Source of the DNA: Serinicoccus sediminis
Lineage (GTDB): Bacteria > Actinomycetota > Actinomycetes > Actinomycetales > Dermatophilaceae
Assembly (NCBI RefSeq): GCF_004153545.1
Contig: NZ_SDVA01000002.1
Coordinates: forward strand, 1 to 64,000
DNA: 64,000 nt
Direction: 5' to 3'
Positions 41,966-52,405 of this stretch are shown one piece after another (the first letter of the stretch is position 1; each line of letters opens with the position of its first letter). The notes beneath the pieces were generated by a model. That model had not been told where the DNA came from, did no database searches, and saw only the letters and a list, made by a program, of their open reading frames with translations. A program made the position numbers and the translations under genes.

Positions 41966-42023
41966 GGGTCCCCTCCTGGGGGTCGAGCGGCACGGGGCAG
42001 GGCGTGGAGCGCCCTATTCCTGC

Positions 42024-42048
42024 TAATCCTGTCGGGTCAGTAGGATTA
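42024..42048. promoter_or_regulatory. Rrf2-type operator between TauE and Rrf2 genes
   Basis: TAATCCT and AGGATTA form a perfect inverted repeat separated by 11 bases. The layout, AT-rich half-sites with central spacer, resembles the site bound by Rrf2 regulators such as CymR. It lies 58 bases from the TauE start and 56 from the Rrf2 start, in the divergent gap. AGGATTA overlaps a possible -10 box TAGGAT for the regulator gene. Confidence 0.65.
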
Positions 42049-42103
42049 ATGTCAAGCGCCGGTATGCCCGACCTCGCCCGGGCCGGTGCGAGACACTGGG
42101 GTG

Positions 42104-42580
42104 GTGGACATCTCGGCGCGCTCGGACTACGCGGTGCGGGCGATGCTGGCCCTGGCCGCCGACCACGACGACCCGGGCGCGGAGAAGCCCGCGCCCGTGT
42201 CGGTCGACCGGCTCGCCCAGGCGCAGGACCTACCGGTGAAGTTCCTGGAGGCCATCGTCGCCGACCTTCGACGGGCCGGGCTCGTCGCGTCTCGCCGCGG
42301 CGCCCGCGGCGGCTACCTGCTGTCCCGTCCTGCGGACCAGATCGCCGTCGGCGACATCATCCGCGCGGTGGACGGCCCGCTCGCCGAGGTGCGCGGCCTG
42401 CGCCCGCACGACACGGCATACCCGGGGGAGGCGGAGCACCTGCCCGCGCTGTGGGTCGCCACCCGGGCGGCGCTGCGCGCCGTGCTGGACGGCACGAGCC
42501 TCGACCAGCTGCGCCGCGGCGCCTGGCCGACCGAGGTCACTGCCCTGCTGCGCCAGCCCGACGCGTGGGAGAGCCGCTGA
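42104..42580 (+). CDS. Rrf2-family transcriptional regulator
   Basis: This 158-residue winged-helix protein starts DISARSDYAVRAMLALA and contains LAQAQDLPVKFLEAIVADLRRAGLVASRRGARGGYLLSRP, the Rrf2 recognition helix and wing. The cluster-binding cysteine set of IscR is absent (no C-x5-C-x6-C), so it should sense something other than an Fe-S cluster, as CymR does. It probably represses itself and the divergent TauE permease through the TAATCCT-N11-AGGATTA site. GTG at 42101 and 42104 are both possible; the second is used here. Confidence 0.9.
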   Translation: MDISARSDYAVRAMLALAADHDDPGAEKPAPVSVDRLAQAQDLPVKFLEAIVADLRRAGLVASRRGARGGYLLSRPADQIAVGDIIRAVDGPLAEVRGLRPHDTAYPGEAEHLPALWVATRAALRAVLDGTSLDQLRRGAWPTEVTALLRQPDAWESR

Positions 42581-42624
42581 GCCGTCGCCGGGCTCCTGAC
42601 CGAGCCGGCGCCACCCCCGACGAG

Positions 42625-42660
42625 GACGGCTCAGGGGCGCACGTGCGTCCCTGAGCCGTC
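42625..42660. terminator. Strong bidirectional hairpin between Rrf2 and acs genes
   Basis: GACGGCTCAGGG at 42625-42636 is the exact reverse complement of CCCTGAGCCGTC at 42649-42660, and the central GCGCACGTGCGT can extend the stem by about four more pairs. This gives about 16 bp of stem with a short loop. It lies between two convergent genes and probably ends both transcripts. Confidence 0.75.
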
Positions 42661-42689
42661 GGCGACCGGCGCGTCCCCGGCCGGGCGGG

Positions 42690-44663
<1,974 letters not shown>

Positions 44664-44893
44664 GGGTTCTCCTCGCGCTCGGGGTCGTCCTGCCGAGTAT
44701 GCCGTGCCCTCCCCCGGGCGCGCAGGTCCGGTCGGGCGGTCGCGGCGGATCCTGCGACGAGCGGTTCCCGAGGTGCGCCCGGCGGCGGAGCCGCGCTCCT
44801 GACCGGAACCTGGGAGCTTCCCGGACGGGGCACCCACGCGGGCGTGCTACGTTCGCCCGCTTGTCCACCCGAACCCGATGAGGGAGATGGAAC

Positions 44894-45724
44894 ATGTCCG
44901 CCACGAAGAGGCTCGCCGCCGTGAGCCTGAGCGTGACCCTGAGCCTGGTCGGGCTCACCGCCTGCGGCGGCTCCGACGACACCACGGACTCGGACGCGGC
45001 GAGCAGCAGCGCCCCCGCCGGGTCCGACGACGCCGCCGCCAGCAGTGCGCCCGACCCGGCGGCGCCCGACGCCATGCCCGAGCCCGACCTGGAGGAGATC
45101 CCGGACCCGGTAGCCACGGTCAACGGCCAGGACGTGACGAAGGAGGAGTTCGTCACCTACTACGAGAGCCAGTTCGCCAGCGCCGCCGGGCAGGCGCAGA
45201 TGAGCGGTGAGGAGGTCGACGAGGAGCAGCTCCAGGAGGACACCCTCGAGGTCGTCGTCGACAGCGTGCTGCTGCGCCAGGCCGCCGAGGAGGAGGGCCT
45301 GGAGCCCTCCGACGAGGAGGTCGACACCCTGCTCGAGGAGCTCGCGACGGGCAACGGTCTGGAGTCGGTCGACCAGTTCCTCGAGGTGCTCGAGCAGCAG
45401 GGCATGGACGAGGAGACCGCGCGCCGCGAGGCGGCCAGCCAGCTCGCCATCCAGGCCTACGTCGAGCAGGAGGCCCCGGTCGAGGAACCCACGGACGAGG
45501 AGCTGCGCGCCTACTACGACGAGCTCGTCGCCCAGCAGGAGGACGCCGGGGGCAACGAGGACGACGCCTCCGGGACGGCGGCCCCGCAGCAGCCGGAGAT
45601 CCCCGAGTTCGACCAGGTGCGGGACCAGCTCGCCCAGCAGCTGCAGTCCGAGGAGCAGGCGGCGGCCACCGACGAGCTGGTGGCCGGGCTGCGCGAGGAC
45701 GCGGAGATCACCAGCCACCTGTGA
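44894..45724 (+). CDS. SurA-like N-terminal domain lipoprotein
   Basis: This 276-residue exported lipoprotein has the lipobox LTAC near residue 24, then a long Ala/Ser/Asp-rich linker to about 65, and PDPVATVNGQDVTKEEFVTYY, which matches the SurA/trigger-factor N-terminal chaperone domain. The tail is rich in Glu and Gln. No parvulin (rotamase) domain is visible, so a chaperone-like rather than isomerase role is likely. It acts outside the membrane on secreted proteins. ATG at 44894 follows GGGAG. The reason for its place beside acs is unclear. Confidence 0.8.
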   Translation: MSATKRLAAVSLSVTLSLVGLTACGGSDDTTDSDAASSSAPAGSDDAAASSAPDPAAPDAMPEPDLEEIPDPVATVNGQDVTKEEFVTYYESQFASAAGQAQMSGEEVDEEQLQEDTLEVVVDSVLLRQAAEEEGLEPSDEEVDTLLEELATGNGLESVDQFLEVLEQQGMDEETARREAASQLAIQAYVEQEAPVEEPTDEELRAYYDELVAQQEDAGGNEDDASGTAAPQQPEIPEFDQVRDQLAQQLQSEEQAAATDELVAGLREDAEITSHL

Positions 45725-45738
45725 GCCGGGACCGGCTC
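45723..45738. terminator. Hairpin at the SurA-like/SSS symporter gene ends
   Basis: GAGCCGG and CCGGCTC pair across GA, spanning the last base of the SurA-like stop and the start of the convergent SSS gene's stop. It is a plausible two-way terminator. Confidence 0.5.
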
Positions 45739-47248
45739 AGGCGGTGAGGTCCTCCGGGGTGTGCAGCCGCACGAGCGTGCGTGCCGCACCCCGGGGGATC
45801 CCCTGGGGGGTGGCCAGGGACACCCCCACCATGACCGCGCCGACCAGCGGCACGATCCAGGCCGCCGGCTGCGCCAGCAGCGCGGCGCTCCAGCCGCCCT
45901 GGTCGCCGGCCAGCACGGTCACCGCGACCGCGCCGATGGCCAGCACCGCCCCGGTGAGCAGCCCGGCGGTGGCGCCCTGCACCGACAGCCGCGGCCACCA
46001 CACCCCGAGCGCCAGCAGCGGGAAGAACGTCGAGGCCGCGATGACGAAGGCCAGGGTGACGAAGGCCGCCAGCGGCACCTCGGGGAAGATCCCGACGCCG
46101 GCGAAGGGCACGAGCACCGCCACCACGGCGGCGATGCGGAAGCCGGCCACCTCGGAGGAGTCGCCGGGCACCGCCCGGGCGAGCAGCGGCCGGACGACGT
46201 CCTGGTTGAGCACCCCGGTCACCGCGAGCGCGAGCCCGGAGGAGGTCGAGAGGAACGCCGCGAAGGCCCCGCCGGCGAGCGCCGCGAGCAGCACCTCCCC
46301 GCCGAGGCCGGGCAGCACCTCCGCGGGCAGCCGCAGGACGACCGTGTCCGGCCGCACCCCGGGCTCCAGGGTGGGCAGGTAGGCGCGGCCGAGCACGGCA
46401 TACACCACCGTGACGACGTAGAAGAGGCCGAGGAGCACGAGCACCCGCACGGTCGTCGCCCGCGCCCCGGTGCCGTCCGGGTTGGTGTAGTAGCGGACCA
46501 CGACGTGCGGCAGCCCCATCGTCCCCAGGGCCAGCGCGAGCACGAGCGACAGGGTGCGGTAGAGCCCGTGACCGTCGCTCTGCGGGCCGCTGCCCGGCAG
46601 CACCCACGACTCGGCGACCTGGAGCCCCGGTCCCTGCGTGCCCCACCACACGGCCAGCAGCACGCCGGCCGGGACGGCCAGGGCGGACAGCTTGATCCAG
46701 TACTGGACCGCCTGCACGAGGGTGATCGAGCGCATCCCCCCGGCCGCCACGGAGAGCACGACCACCCCGACCACGAGCACCGGCCCGAGCCACAGCGGCG
46801 CACCCGACACCAGCCGGAGGGTGAAGCCGGCGCCCTGCAGCTGCGGCAGCAGGTAGAGCCAGCCGATGAAGACGACGAGCACCGAGCACAGGTGCCGGAC
46901 CGAGCGGGACTCCAGGCGCGCCTCGGCGAAGTCGGGCAGCGTGTAGGCGCCGGAGCGGCGCAGCGGGGCGGCGACGAGCACCAGCAGGACGAGGTAGCCG
47001 ACGGTGTAGCCGACCGGGTACCACAGCGCGTCCACGCCCTGGTCGTAGATGAGCCCGGCGACGCCGAGGAAGCTGGCGGCCGAGAGGTACTCCCCGCCGA
47101 TGGCCGCGGCGTTGCGCTGCGGGGTCACGGCGCGCCCCGCGACGTAGAAGTCGCTGGTCCGGCGGGAGAGGCGCAGCACGAACACGCTGAGGGCGACGGT
47201 GACGAGGCAGACGAGGAGTACCGCTGCGCCGGCCAGGCTCGGGGCCAC
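45737..47248 (-). CDS. Sodium:solute symporter (ActP/SSS family)
   Basis: This 503-residue membrane symporter has the LeuT-fold SSS signature: DFYVAGRAVTPQRNAAAIGGEYLSAASFLG in helices 1-2, GGMRSITLVQAVQYW, and ALAGGAFAAFLSTSSGLALAVTG. It probably imports a small carboxylate such as acetate or pyruvate with Na+; the sequence does not fix the substrate. A companion 128-residue DUF485-like membrane protein is encoded just upstream with TGA overlap, typical of ActP-type gene pairs. GTG at 47248 is used; TTG at 47254 is an alternative. Confidence 0.9.
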   Translation of the reverse strand: MAPSLAGAAVLLVCLVTVALSVFVLRLSRRTSDFYVAGRAVTPQRNAAAIGGEYLSAASFLGVAGLIYDQGVDALWYPVGYTVGYLVLLVLVAAPLRRSGAYTLPDFAEARLESRSVRHLCSVLVVFIGWLYLLPQLQGAGFTLRLVSGAPLWLGPVLVVGVVVLSVAAGGMRSITLVQAVQYWIKLSALAVPAGVLLAVWWGTQGPGLQVAESWVLPGSGPQSDGHGLYRTLSLVLALALGTMGLPHVVVRYYTNPDGTGARATTVRVLVLLGLFYVVTVVYAVLGRAYLPTLEPGVRPDTVVLRLPAEVLPGLGGEVLLAALAGGAFAAFLSTSSGLALAVTGVLNQDVVRPLLARAVPGDSSEVAGFRIAAVVAVLVPFAGVGIFPEVPLAAFVTLAFVIAASTFFPLLALGVWWPRLSVQGATAGLLTGAVLAIGAVAVTVLAGDQGGWSAALLAQPAAWIVPLVGAVMVGVSLATPQGIPRGAARTLVRLHTPEDLTA

Positions 47249-47250
47249 CC

Positions 47251-47637
47251 TCAACGCTCCCGGGCGACCGCGGTGAGCCGCTGCTCGATCCGGGTCGCGG
47301 CCCGCGTGTACCAGGCCGCGACCCCGACGAGCGCGGGGTAGACGAGCACGGCGAGCACGGGCCACACGACCGGCACCCCGGCGACCTGGACGGACCGGGC
47401 GGCGGGGAGCACGGCATACAGGACGGGTATGCCGCCCAGCACCACCGCGAGCCCGGCCAGGACCGCGAGCGCGAGCCGCAGCTGCGCGCGCAGCAGGCCG
47501 TGCAGGTAGAGCTCGCCGGCGCCGGTCTGCTCGACCAGCGCGGCCGCCATGGGGCGGCGGCGCGCGGTCGCGGCCTCGCGACGGGCCGAGGTCACCCGCA
47601 CCCGCGCCTCGTACCGCGCGGGCGCCTCCTCGCTCAC
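47251..47637 (-). CDS. DUF485-like partner protein of the symporter
   Basis: This 128-residue membrane protein has two hydrophobic helices (ALAVLAGLAVVLGGIPVLYAVL and VVWPVLAVLVYPALVGVAAWY) and a basic N-terminal region. It precedes an SSS symporter, as the yjcH-type DUF485 protein precedes actP. Sequence match to DUF485 is only loose, so I rely on context and topology. It overlaps the LytTR gene end by four bases, so four genes form one operon. Confidence 0.72.
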   Translation of the reverse strand: MSEEAPARYEARVRVTSARREAATARRRPMAAALVEQTGAGELYLHGLLRAQLRLALAVLAGLAVVLGGIPVLYAVLPAARSVQVAGVPVVWPVLAVLVYPALVGVAAWYTRAATRIEQRLTAVARER

Positions 47638-48401
47638 GCGCCCTCACCGAGGACGCGCTCGCGCACCGTCCGTGCGTGGCGGCGGGCCACCGGGAGCTCG
47701 GGCCCGTCCGGCAGCAGCCGCAGGCTGAGCCGACCCTGTGCCTGGCGCACCTGGCCGACGTGGGCGAGGTTGACCAGCGTGGACCGGTGGATCCGGACGA
47801 AGCCGGCGGCGGCCCACCGCTCCTCCAGCGTGGTGAGCGGCAGCCGCAGCAGGTGCGACGCCGACCCGGTGAAGAGGCGCACGTAGTCGCCCTGCGCCTG
47901 GACGTAGCGCACCGAGGAGCGCTGCACGAAGCGGGTGACGCCGCCGAGCTCGACGGCGATCCGCTCCTCGGGCGGCTCCGGCGCCGGTCCGTGGCCGGGG
48001 CGGGCGGCCTCCGGGGGGTCGACGACGGTCGGGCCGCGGCGCGCCAGCGCGGCGACGACCCGGTCGACCGCCTGGGCGAGCCGGGCCGGCGGCACCGGCT
48101 TCATGACGTAGTCGACGGCCTGCACCGCGAACGCGTCCACCGCGTGCTCCTCGTGCGCGGTGACGAAGACGACCAGCGGCGGCGTGGCGAAGCGGTTGAC
48201 CACCCGGGCGAGCTCCATGCCGTCCAGGCCCGGCATCGAGATGTCGGAGAAGACCACGTCGACGTCGCCGTCCTCCAGCGCCCGCAGCGCGTCGGTGCCC
48301 GAGCCGACCGGGTGCACGCTGCCCAGCCGGCCGTCCTGCTCCAGCAGGTAGGTCAGCTCGGACAGGGCCGGCGGTTCGTCGTCGACGACGAGGGCACGCA
48401 T
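47634..48401 (-). CDS. LytTR-type response regulator
   Basis: This 255-residue regulator has a receiver domain (phosphoacceptor aspartate in VVFSDISMPGLDGME; lysine in MKPVPPARL) and a C-terminal LytTR DNA-binding domain (VRYVQAQGDYVRLFTG, FVRIHRSTLVNLAHV). It is paired with the histidine kinase encoded 21 bases upstream, and it precedes the symporter genes in the operon. It probably activates them in response to external substrate, as in YpdAB/BtsSR pyruvate sensing, by analogy only. Confidence 0.92.
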   Translation of the reverse strand: MRALVVDDEPPALSELTYLLEQDGRLGSVHPVGSGTDALRALEDGDVDVVFSDISMPGLDGMELARVVNRFATPPLVVFVTAHEEHAVDAFAVQAVDYVMKPVPPARLAQAVDRVVAALARRGPTVVDPPEAARPGHGPAPEPPEERIAVELGGVTRFVQRSSVRYVQAQGDYVRLFTGSASHLLRLPLTTLEERWAAAGFVRIHRSTLVNLAHVGQVRQAQGRLSLRLLPDGPELPVARRHARTVRERVLGEGA

Positions 48402-48422
48402 GGGGTCATGGTAGGGCCGGGT

Positions 48423-49640
48423 TCAGCGGTCCGGGTGGACGCCGGGGGCGTACTTCGGCACCCGGAAGGTCACCTTGGTGCCCAGGCCGGGCGCGGTCTC
48501 GACGACCAGGCCGTGCTCGTCGCCGTAGACCTGCCGGAGCCGGGCGTCGACGTTGCCCAGGCCCATGCTGTGCCCGTCGTGCGCGGCGGCCTCCCCGCTG
48601 CGGTCGCCGTCGAGGGCGCGTCGGACCAGCTCGGGGTCGGAGCCGACGCCGTCGTCCTCGATGGCGATCTCGGCCAGGTCGCCCAGGTCGGTGCCGGTGA
48701 TGGTGACCGTGCCGACCCCCTCCTTGCCGGCGAGCCCGTGCCGCACGGCGTTCTCCACGAGCGGCTGCACCGAGAGGTAGGGCACCGCCACCGGCAGCAC
48801 CTCGGGGGCGATGAGCAGGTTGACCCGCAGCCGCTCGCCGAAGCGCGCCTGCTCGAGCACGAGATAGCGCTCGATGTTGCGCAGCTCGTCGGCGAGGGTG
48901 GTGTAGGCGCCGCCGCGGCGCAGGGCATACCGGGTGAAGTCGGCGAACTCCAGCAGCAGCTCACGGGCCCGGTCGGGGTCGGTGCGGACGAACGAGGCGA
49001 TGGCGCCGAGGGAGTTGTAGATGAAGTGGGGGCTGATCTGCGCGCGCAGGCTGCGCAGCTCGGCCTCCATGGCGCGGGTCCGCTCCCGGTCCAGCTCGCC
49101 CAGCTCCAGCTGGCCGCTCACCCACGTCGCGACCTGCTCGGTCGCCCGGGCGAGACCGGCCGACGGACGCGGGGAGTATGCCGCGAGCGCGCCGATGACC
49201 CGGTCGTCAACCACGAGCGGGGCGACCACGCCGGCGCGCACCGGGCACTCGGGCACCTCGCAGGGCAGGTCGGCCCGGGTGAGGACGACGACGTCGCCCC
49301 CGCGCAGCACCCGGTGCGCGTGGTCGGCCGCCTGCTCGCGGTGGTGGTCGCCCAGCCCGCTCCAGGCCAGCGTCTGCTGGCTGTCGCAGATGGCCAGGGC
49401 GGTCCCGCCCAGCATCATCCGCAGGTGCCGGGCGGCCGGCTCGGCGTGCTCCGGGGTCAGCCCGGCCCGCAGGTTGCGGCCCGCCTGCGCACCCGAGCGC
49501 AGCGTCTCGTAGGTGATCCGGTCGGTCTCGGAGAGGAAGCCCCGGGCGGCCCGCCGCCGTCGCCACCAGGCCAGCAGCCAGACCAGCAGGCACGCCCCCA
49601 GGACCAGCAGCGCGGTCGGCAGGTGGAGGTCTCCGGGCAT
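48423..49640 (-). CDS. LytS-type sensor histidine kinase
   Basis: This 405-residue kinase has one N-terminal membrane helix (ALLVLGACLLVWLLAWW), a GAF-like cytoplasmic sensor region (about 60-170), then the LytS-type phosphoacceptor QISPHFIYNSLGAIASF and an ATPase domain with PLVENAVRHG and GLGNVDARL. Unlike classical LytS it lacks the 5TM sensor domain. It is the first gene of a four-gene operon that leads to the symporter. The signal is unknown. Confidence 0.9.
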   Translation of the reverse strand: MPGDLHLPTALLVLGACLLVWLLAWWRRRRAARGFLSETDRITYETLRSGAQAGRNLRAGLTPEHAEPAARHLRMMLGGTALAICDSQQTLAWSGLGDHHREQAADHAHRVLRGGDVVVLTRADLPCEVPECPVRAGVVAPLVVDDRVIGALAAYSPRPSAGLARATEQVATWVSGQLELGELDRERTRAMEAELRSLRAQISPHFIYNSLGAIASFVRTDPDRARELLLEFADFTRYALRRGGAYTTLADELRNIERYLVLEQARFGERLRVNLLIAPEVLPVAVPYLSVQPLVENAVRHGLAGKEGVGTVTITGTDLGDLAEIAIEDDGVGSDPELVRRALDGDRSGEAAAHDGHSMGLGNVDARLRQVYGDEHGLVVETAPGLGTKVTFRVPKYAPGVHPDR

Positions 49641-49692
49641 GGGCGGAGGCTACTCCTGCCGCCGCTGCCGGCCGGTCGGCGGAGGTGCTCCC

Positions 49693-50748
49693 TCAGCCGG
49701 GGAAGACCCGGACCGGGCCGACCACCCACAGGCCGACGGTGTCGCCGACCGCGGGGGCCTCCGGCCCGACCACCCGGGCCCGCAGCCCCTTGAGCGGGGT
49801 GCCGCTCACCAGCTCGAGGTCGGCGACCGAGTCGTGGCCGAAGTAGGTCACCCGGGACACCCGGGCGTCGACCGAGCCCTCCCCCGGTGCGACGAGCCGC
49901 AGCTGCTCGGGCCGCAGGATCGCGACGACCGCGCCCCGGGTGACGAAGCCGGCCGCCTCCAGGTTGCCGAGGGCGCACCGGAACTGGTTGTGGCTGGCCA
50001 GCCCGTGGATGGGGATGGCCTCGCCCATGAAGGACGCGATGTGCGCGTCGACCGGCTCGCCGTAGATGGTCCGCGGCGGCGCGATCTGGCCGAACGCGCC
50101 CTGCCGGAGCACGGCGATCTCGTCGGCGAAGGACATCGCCTCCCCCTGGTCGTGGGTCACGAGCAGGGTGGTCGCCCCCGAGGCCTGCAACGCCCGCGCC
50201 GTCGCCTCGCGGGTCGCCGTCCGCAGCGCGGTGTCGAGGGAGGAGAAGGGCTCGTCGAGCAGGACCAGGTCGGGCCGGGGGGCGAGCGCCCGCGCCAGGG
50301 CGACGCGCTGCTGCTGCCCCCCGGAGAGCTGGTCGGGGCGCCGCTCGGCCACGTCGGCGGGCAGCTCGACGAGGTCGAGCAGCTCGAGCACGCGGTCCCG
50401 GTGCGCCCGGCCGCGCCGCGCGATGCCCGTGCGCGGCAGCCCGAAGGCGATGTTGCCGGCGACCGACAGGTGCGGGAAGAGGCCGCCGTCCTGCCGGACG
50501 TAGCCGACGCCGCGGCGCTCCGGCGCGACCCACGCGTCGTCGCCGGCGACCGTCCGGCCCCCGACCTGGACCTGCCCCGCGTCCGGTCGCAGGAAGCCGG
50601 AGATGACCTTGAGCAGGGTGGTCTTGCCGGAGCCGGAGTCGCCGAGCACCGCGGTGGTGCCGCCGGAGGGCACGGCCAGGTCGACGCCGTGGAGGATCTC
50701 CACGTCGCCGTAGCCGGCGCGCACGCCGGACAGCCGCACCTCGCTCAT
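49693..50748 (-). CDS. Ferric-iron ABC transporter ATPase (FbpC type)
   Basis: This 351-residue ATPase has Walker A GDSGSGKTT, signature LSGGQQQRVALARAL and Walker B LVLLDEPFSSLD, then a C-terminal TOBE-like domain (from about 270) as in FbpC. It is the last gene of the adenylation-fusion/iron-importer operon. Neighbours with a binding protein and a two-module permease make it an Fe3+ importer of the Fbp/Sfu type. It starts 17 bases after the permease stop. Confidence 0.9.
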   Translation of the reverse strand: MSEVRLSGVRAGYGDVEILHGVDLAVPSGGTTAVLGDSGSGKTTLLKVISGFLRPDAGQVQVGGRTVAGDDAWVAPERRGVGYVRQDGGLFPHLSVAGNIAFGLPRTGIARRGRAHRDRVLELLDLVELPADVAERRPDQLSGGQQQRVALARALAPRPDLVLLDEPFSSLDTALRTATREATARALQASGATTLLVTHDQGEAMSFADEIAVLRQGAFGQIAPPRTIYGEPVDAHIASFMGEAIPIHGLASHNQFRCALGNLEAAGFVTRGAVVAILRPEQLRLVAPGEGSVDARVSRVTYFGHDSVADLELVSGTPLKGLRARVVGPEAPAVGDTVGLWVVGPVRVFPG

Positions 50749-50764
50749 CGGCCCGCGTGCTCCC

Positions 50765-52405
50765 TCAGCTCGTGATCTGGCGCCGCAGCAGGACCGTCAG
50801 CGGGACCGACAGGGCGATCATCATGGCGGCGAAGGGCGCTGCGGCAGCGTAGTCCAGCTCCGCGGTGGCGCTCCAGAAGGCCAGCGCCAGCGTCTCCACC
50901 CCGGTGGGCGCGAGCAGCAGGGTCGCGGTGAGCTCGGTGCTGATGGCCAGCGCCACGAGCACGAAACCGGCGAGCACCGAGGGCGCGGCGAGGGGCAGGA
51001 CCACCCGGCCGAGCACGCCGGCGCCGTTCTGCCCGAGCGAGCGGGCGGCCTCGGCCAGCTCCGGCGGCGCGGCGGCCAGCCCGGAGCGCAGCGCCACCAT
51101 GGCGCGGGGCAGGAAGAGGATGGCGTAGGCCAGGAGCAGCAGCAGCGCGGTCTGGTAGATCCCGGGGACCAGCGAGATCGACAGCGTGATGAGGGCCAGG
51201 GCGACGACCACGCCGGGCAGCGAGCTGGCCAGGAAGGTGAGCCGCTCGACGAGCACCGCGAACGGGCCGGGGTGCCGGTCCAGCAGCACCGCCCCCGGCA
51301 GCCCGAGCGCGACCGCCAGCAGACCGCCGAGCACGGCGAGCCCCACGGTGGATCCGGTGACGAGGAGCAGGTCACCCAGCCCGGCACCCTCGACCCGGAT
51401 GCGGGTGCCGACGAGCAGCCAGCGCGCGACCACCGCGACCGGGACGACGACGGCCAGCGCGACCACCGCGCCCAGGGCCGCGACCGCAGGCACCGTCCAC
51501 CGCCCCAGGGGCAGCGGCAGCGGTCGACGCCCGGCGCCGGCGCCGAGCCGGGCCACCCGGGCCCGGCCCCGGGCCGCGACCTCGACGGTGAGCACCAGCA
51601 GGCACAGCACGAGCAGGACCGTCGCCAGCAGCGAGCCGCGCACGTCGCTGAACCCCACGGCGTACTGCTGCAGGATGGCGGTGGTGAAGGTCTGGTAGCG
51701 CATCATCTCCAGCACCCCGAACTCGGCGAGCAGGTGCAGCGCGACGAGCAGCGCCCCACCGCTGACCGCCGGGCGCAGCCGGGGCAGGACGGTGCGGAAG
51801 AACGCGCCGACCGGCCCGACGCCCAGGGAGCGGGCGATCTCCTCCTCGCCGGCGTCGAGGGTCCGCAGCAGCGCGGCGACCGGCAGGAAGACGAAGGGGA
51901 AGTAGGCGAGGGTGGTCACCAGCACCGCTCCCCCGAGGCCCACCAGTCCCGGGCGCACCGAGATCCAGGCGTAGGCGCTGACGAACGCCGGCACCGCCAG
52001 CGGCGCCAGCATGAGGGTGCGCCACAGCCCCGGCACCGGCAGGTCGGTGCGCTCGACCAGCCAGGCCGCCCCGACGCCGAGGACGACGGTCGCCGGCACG
52101 GTCAGCACCATGAGCCAGCCGGTGTGCGCGAGCAGCTCGCCGATCCGGGGCCGCACCAGGTAGTCGAGCGCTTCCCCCGGCGGTCCCGAGCCGGCGCGGA
52201 CGAGGATGACCGCCACCGGCAGCACGGTGAGCGCCGCGACCAGGGTCGCGAGGGTGGCCAGCACCGGGCTGGCCGGGCGGCGCGGGCGCCGGCGGGTCGG
52301 CGCCCGCTGTCCCGGCGCCCGCTGCCGGTCGGGCTCCGGACCCGGGCCGCCGGCGGCTCCGGCCGCCGCGGCGGCGCGCAGCGTGCCGCTAGAGGAGACC
52401 GACAT
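50765..52405 (-). CDS. Ferric-iron ABC transporter permease (FbpB type)
   Basis: This 546-residue permease is a fusion of two halves, each with about six helices and an EAA-type loop (AFVSAYAWISVRPGLVG in the first half; LAEAARSLGQNGAGVLGRVVLP in the second), as in FbpB/SfuB. Basic residues (RRRPRRP) precede the first helix. Its ATG at 52405 overlaps the end of the binding-protein gene by 17 bases. The pair is clearly one transcript. Confidence 0.9.
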   Translation of the reverse strand: MSVSSSGTLRAAAAAGAAGGPGPEPDRQRAPGQRAPTRRRPRRPASPVLATLATLVAALTVLPVAVILVRAGSGPPGEALDYLVRPRIGELLAHTGWLMVLTVPATVVLGVGAAWLVERTDLPVPGLWRTLMLAPLAVPAFVSAYAWISVRPGLVGLGGAVLVTTLAYFPFVFLPVAALLRTLDAGEEEIARSLGVGPVGAFFRTVLPRLRPAVSGGALLVALHLLAEFGVLEMMRYQTFTTAILQQYAVGFSDVRGSLLATVLLVLCLLVLTVEVAARGRARVARLGAGAGRRPLPLPLGRWTVPAVAALGAVVALAVVVPVAVVARWLLVGTRIRVEGAGLGDLLLVTGSTVGLAVLGGLLAVALGLPGAVLLDRHPGPFAVLVERLTFLASSLPGVVVALALITLSISLVPGIYQTALLLLLAYAILFLPRAMVALRSGLAAAPPELAEAARSLGQNGAGVLGRVVLPLAAPSVLAGFVLVALAISTELTATLLLAPTGVETLALAFWSATAELDYAAAAPFAAMMIALSVPLTVLLRRQITS

